Both the position numbers and the translations under genes were made by a program. The notes under the pieces are model-generated. The model had not been told where the DNA came from and searched no databases. It saw only the letters and a program-made list of their open reading frames with translations. DNA of 35,654 nt, taken from the NCBI GenBank assembly GCA_031273295.1, contig JAISSD010000064.1, forward strand, positions 1-35,654. Reading direction: 5' to 3'. Every line of letters starts with the position of its first letter. Position 1 is the stretch's first letter. Origin of the DNA: Prevotella sp. (GTDB lineage: Bacteria; Bacteroidota; Bacteroidia; Bacteroidales; Dysgonomonadaceae). Shown piece after piece: positions 32,617 through 35,654 of the stretch.

Positions 32617-34713
32617 CTATTTTTGGAGGCAACGGACAGAGTAGCCACGCGAACGATCGCGCGCAAGCAGACTGGACGAATTGCCATTGAAGGTCAACCT
32701 CATAACGCCAGTACCGGCAACGGTAGACGACCAGTAACTGCCGTCCACACCTCTATCAATCCACGAACCGTCACTATTACGGTAGCCGGCGGCAGGCAGA
32801 TAGAGGGCGCCGCCAACACCGGTGACTGATACACAGTTATTGGAGACAGGGCTAAGCTTGTTTTTCAGGACTAACAACTCTGCTTCAGTTGGAATTTTCC
32901 AGCCATTGGGACATGGGCCTTGAGCCTTCTCGCCCGACCACAAAGCGTTATCCTGAGGACTTAACCAGTCATTGGGCGCTTCACTGGTGATAATAAATTT
33001 ATTTTCGTACTCCTCAACAGGAGTCTCTGCGGTAACAGGGCCCTCGTAAGTATCCCCCACGCTGTTGTAAGTAAACGGAACATTGCGTCCCCACTGGAAA
33101 ATATAACCGCATCCGGCAAGTGCGCCTTCTTCGTATGTGATAGAAGTCGCTCCAACATTCACGGGAGCCCAATATCTGTTCTCGACGCCTGAACCATAGT
33201 CGCCCTCGACAAGAACAGGCTCGTAATCCGTATTTTCGTATTTCGGAACGGAGGTGACGGCCAGTTCCTTGTAAAGCTCTGTTTTCTCGTCTTTTATCGT
33301 GAGGGTACCCTCAATCGGGTAAGTCGTCTTTGGTAAAATGATTTTATAGTACTGTCTGACCTTGCCGATAGAATAGGTAACAACCGGCTCGCCGTCCGGA
33401 ACGGGAGAGATGACATTTGAAGCATAACCCGTTCCTAAAGTCATGGCAAGTTTAGCCGTCAAAGCGCTGGTACCATTGCTTTCACCCTCGGTATAAAATC
33501 TTAGCTCATTGTCGCCAGTATTGGCCGACAGGTCGACGGTATTGTTTTCTACCGGTGTGCTGTCTACTGCTCCGCCGGCAAGAAGCTCGACGCCGCCATA
33601 TATAAATGATCCGTCAGTAGCCGGTTTGGCTATAACTTCGTCCCCGTCACCCCAACCGGAGGGAATCAGGCTGAACGTCAAGGTCGTCTGGTTGATACGC
33701 TGAACTTTCAAGGTGTAACGCTTGTTAGCATCGATATATTTTTCGGATTCCAGAAGGACTGTGAGTACTTTAGGATTGTTGTCGCCGGAATAAATCCCCT
33801 CAACTTCAATGGCCGTGGAACCCTCGTCCTTGTAGTGATTCTTGTCGGCCAGTTTTCCAGGCCAAAGGTAGAATGCGCCCTCGACAGGGACTTCGTTGAT
33901 ACCGGATATAATGGAAACATCGATCGCTTTGTCGCCTTTCAAAGATGCCTTGTCGGTCAAATCCGGACGGGTATCCGTGTTGTCTTCGGCAGTGAGGTAA
34001 CCGGACGATTGGGTATTGATCACGTGGATTTTTGTTATCTCAAAGAATGTTTCATCCGGATTGTAATCATCGTGACCCGGTTCCAGGTTGTCATTGTTCG
34101 GATCATCATCGGCAGCAAGGTTGTCGATGTCGAAACGGGCTACGCGGTGACGCAGGTGAATTGTCTGGACAGGATCGGTTTGCGTGGACAGGTTGTCTAT
34201 CGCTACATATCCTGCCATCAGCATGTGGCTGCCTTGAATCGGTTCGGCGCCGGTATCGGTTGTAACGGCAGTCGTAAAGTCGTCGAGAGTGGTACTGCCC
34301 ACAACGAAGTTATCGGTGAAATTGCCGCTGGCGTTGGCAACGGCGTAAAACAGATAATTGTCAGAGCCGGTGGCAAAGTCGTTTACATCGAAAGTAACCG
34401 AGCGGGCGCTGGCCTCGTCCGCAGACGCTGTTTTCCTTGCCACCAGCGTTTCCTCGTCCGGAACGCCCGAATTCTTGAACATGTAGACTGTTACGTCGTT
34501 AATTTCGATTTCGCCGGCTATTGCAGGAACGGCGGATTCCGGTTCGGTTGCATCGCCAATCGCATAAGTAATACTCTGACGGGGAGCGGGAAAACTGAAA
34601 GTCAAAGTCCCTGTCTGACCAACTGTCTCCGGTCTGGAGACGCTCTCTTCACTGCTGCAACCGGAAAACAACCCGGAAGCAACAAGGATTACTGAAAGAA
34701 TAGATTTTTTCAT
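32617..34713 (-). CDS. Fimbrillin-like lipoprotein with C-terminal FISUMP domain (copy 2)
   Basis: A 698-residue paralogue of the protein at 10657-12759 in the opposite orientation. The lipoprotein signal is MKKSILSVILVASGLFSGC with Cys19. The next ~15 residues (SSEESVSRPETVGQTGTLTF) are almost identical in the two. The fimbrillin-like half has INDVTVYMFKN, SVTFDVNDFA, NYLFYAVANASG, HLRHRVARFDIDNL and AFYLWPGKLADKNHY. A shared VTYSIGKVRQYYKIILPK block precedes the FISUMP domain (RYWAPVNVG, GCGYIFQWGR, DWLSPQDNALW, GPCPNGWKIPTEAEL, YWSSTV, GYSVRCLQK). The start at 34713 replaces an upstream in-frame start at 34764 that lies in leader DNA conserved between the copies. It is a likely outer-surface adhesin. 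Confidence 0.82.
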   Translation of the reverse strand: MKKSILSVILVASGLFSGCSSEESVSRPETVGQTGTLTFSFPAPRQSITYAIGDATEPESAVPAIAGEIEINDVTVYMFKNSGVPDEETLVARKTASADEASARSVTFDVNDFATGSDNYLFYAVANASGNFTDNFVVGSTTLDDFTTAVTTDTGAEPIQGSHMLMAGYVAIDNLSTQTDPVQTIHLRHRVARFDIDNLAADDDPNNDNLEPGHDDYNPDETFFEITKIHVINTQSSGYLTAEDNTDTRPDLTDKASLKGDKAIDVSIISGINEVPVEGAFYLWPGKLADKNHYKDEGSTAIEVEGIYSGDNNPKVLTVLLESEKYIDANKRYTLKVQRINQTTLTFSLIPSGWGDGDEVIAKPATDGSFIYGGVELLAGGAVDSTPVENNTVDLSANTGDNELRFYTEGESNGTSALTAKLAMTLGTGYASNVISPVPDGEPVVTYSIGKVRQYYKIILPKTTYPIEGTLTIKDEKTELYKELAVTSVPKYENTDYEPVLVEGDYGSGVENRYWAPVNVGATSITYEEGALAGCGYIFQWGRNVPFTYNSVGDTYEGPVTAETPVEEYENKFIITSEAPNDWLSPQDNALWSGEKAQGPCPNGWKIPTEAELLVLKNKLSPVSNNCVSVTGVGGALYLPAAGYRNSDGSWIDRGVDGSYWSSTVAGTGVMRLTFNGNSSSLLARDRSRGYSVRCLQK
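32620..32739 (-). other. Putative DGR-type variable region, copy 2
   Basis: This is the counterpart of 12637-12756. Framework codons are shared even at synonymous sites, while about 18 interspersed codons differ, mostly at bases 1 and 2. Just upstream in the same domain the copies differ at many synonymous sites, so the terminal segment behaves differently from the rest of the gene. Confidence 0.55.
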
Positions 34714-34761
34714 AAATTTGAATTTTGTTAATGAATTCGAACAAAAGAATATATTGTCCAA

Positions 34762-34769
34762 CAAATATA
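34762..34769 (-). promoter_or_regulatory. -7 box of fimbrillin gene 2
   Basis: TATATTTG on the minus strand, in the same leader context as the box at 10608-10615, is 30 bases from the conserved inverted repeat and 48 bases from the ATG. Confidence 0.5.
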
Positions 34770-34799
34770 TTTAATCCGTGCGGATACTTTGTTGCATAT

Positions 34800-34828
34800 T
34801 TCCGCCTTTTTATATTCAATTGGCGGAA
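34800..34828. promoter_or_regulatory. Inverted repeat in conserved fimbrillin leader (copy 2)
   Basis: ttccgcc (34800-34806) and ggcggaa (34822-34828) form a 7-base-arm inverted repeat, one pair longer than the copy at 10549-10577. The shared leader also conserves the loop (ttgaatataaaaa on the minus strand) and the aaagtatccg segment. Confidence 0.6.
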
Positions 34829-35234
34829 TTTGGAATAAAAATCAAAATTTGTAGTAAATGTGGCGAGCCATGTCTCTGCAAATCCCGCGTTTTTGCCCAT
34901 AGAGCATCCATATCAATAGAAAAAAATATGTCCTGCACAAAACCAAACCTCGTAGAGGTTTCACCGTGTTTGTCTGTGAATCCTCTACGGGGAAATAATA
35001 GTATCTACACATCTTTTTCCACGATTTTAGGAGGAGTTTGCCAATAGCATCTTCCATTTGTTGATTTTTGTCAGGCCATATTCTCATTGCGTTGCAAATT
35101 GCAAACCGTTGCCGTGCCCGTTGATACCATCGGCAACCGCTTCAAAATCGACAATCCGCTTGTCAATATCTTGCCCGGCAAACCGGCGCAAGACATAGCC
35201 GTCAGGTCAGGGCTGAAAGCCTTTCATATCCCGG

Positions 35235-35253
35235 CCCGGCATAACATGCCGGG
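35235..35253. repeat. 8-bp stem, 3-base loop hairpin
   Basis: cccggcat, aac, atgccggg. Strong but not followed by a T-run, so it is not a typical intrinsic terminator. Confidence 0.7.
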
Positions 35254-35429
35254 TGAAATGAACATGCCTGGCAATTACGTCCTTTTCAGGACAGTATAAT
35301 CCATACCAACAAATGGTTTTCGTCAAAATCAACATCGTATTTTCTTAAAAATCGAAAAAACCGGGATTCGGGTTTGTACCGTTTCCGATTCTTCTATTTT
35401 CATTTAAATGATCTCTTAATTGCGTGGAC

Positions 35430-35498
35430 GCATCCCTACAGGATAGGAGGATAGAGATCATGTTCAGTTCTACCGAGCGATGCATCCCTATGGGATAG
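35430..35498. repeat. Pair of short dispersed palindromic repeats
   Basis: gcatccctacaggatag (35430-35446) and gcatccctatgggatag (35482-35498) differ at two adjacent bases. Each contains an atccc/gggat-like hairpin. They resemble extragenic repeat units. Confidence 0.6.
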
Positions 35499-35550
35499 AA
35501 CACCGCAAGACTCAATCTTCCCGGAATATATTGTTATATACTGAACTCGG

Positions 35551-35580
35551 TTGATGCATGAGAAATATTTTGTACCTTTG
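35551..35580 (+). promoter_or_regulatory. Bacteroidota-type promoter of the last gene
   Basis: TTG at 35551-35553, a 19-base spacer and TACCTTTG at 35573-35580 fit the consensus, and the ATG follows 16 bases later. Confidence 0.7.
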
Positions 35581-35596
35581 CCTCAAAAAAGAAGAC

Positions 35597-35654
35597 ATGA
35601 TACATTTGAATATCAGGGAGGAAGACAGGGATGCCATTGCGAAAGGCAGATATA
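35597..35654 (+). CDS. Unknown protein, 5' end only
   Basis: An ATG behind a consensus promoter opens a frame MIHLNIREEDRDAIAKGRY that runs off the window. Nineteen residues are too few to assign a family. Confidence 0.55.
   Translation, partial: MIHLNIREEDRDAIAKGRY

Larger units (their letters stand above)
34829..35596. other. Intergenic region with hairpins and short repeats
   Basis: About 770 bases without a recognised gene. It contains a CGTAGAGG/CCTCTACG stem (34951-34958 and 34982-34989), a tight 8-base stem with 3-base loop at 35235-35253, a pair of gcatcccta-type repeats (35430-35446 and 35482-35498) and a promoter at the end. Open frames at 34842-35087 (minus, 81 codons) and 35087-35299 (plus, 70 codons) show no recognisable family. 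Confidence 0.5.

Noticed and set aside
35087-35299. 70-codon plus-strand frame
   Set aside because: There is no recognisable domain, it contains a strong hairpin and it has no promoter. It is noted only within the intergenic entry.

Overview
The window looks like a chromosomal segment of a Bacteroidales bacterium (Bacteroidota). Several genes are preceded by the Bacteroidota promoter pattern (TTG or TTTG, about 19-22 bases, then TAnnTTTG). It carries a GlsA/GlsB-type glycine-lipid acyltransferase pair, two fimbrillin-like lipoproteins with FISUMP-type C-termini, and housekeeping genes typical of that group. I cannot name the genus. No rRNA, tRNA or CRISPR array was recognised.

Layout. Positions 1-890 hold two broken KilA-N-domain genes of phage or mobile-element type. 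Positions 893-7708 hold a POT/MFS transporter, an orphan sensor kinase, maf, a small unknown ORF, glsB and glsA (all minus), a periplasmic thioredoxin (plus), cvpA and rpmH. Positions 7791-9737 hold folA and a CCA-adding enzyme. Positions 10657-12759 hold the first fimbrillin/FISUMP lipoprotein, in repeat-rich intergenic DNA. mnmE is at 13880-15271. A Cys-rich unknown gene and an overlapping 42-residue gene lie at 15724-16544 (minus).

Positions 16699-30562 are a plus-strand run of closely spaced or overlapping genes, markedly AT-rich through the defence part: an XRE regulator, a DNA methyltransferase, an ABC/SMC-like ATPase, a PLD-SNF2 helicase, a severely truncated QatA, QatB, QatC, QatD, a RhuM-family protein with a duplicated N-terminal module, and a YkgJ-type cysteine-cluster protein. 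I read this as a composite antiphage island: a helicase-methylase-ATPase system (Hma type) joined to a Qat system whose ATPase gene is reduced to its N-terminal 59 residues. Positions 30767-32021 hold a nitroreductase and riboflavin synthase. Positions 32617-34713 hold the second fimbrillin/FISUMP lipoprotein, inverted relative to the first. The window ends inside an unrecognised gene behind a good promoter.

Three signals stand out. (1) Long DNA palindromes sit inside the coding sequences of both the KilA-N and RhuM genes. Paired copies differ by symmetric changes that keep the palindrome. (2) The two fimbrillins share a 3'-terminal segment in which framework codons are nearly identical while interspersed codons differ, mostly at positions 1 and 2. 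This resembles the variable region of a diversity-generating retroelement, although no reverse transcriptase is present here. (3) The Qat operon keeps its gene coupling despite the loss of most of QatA.
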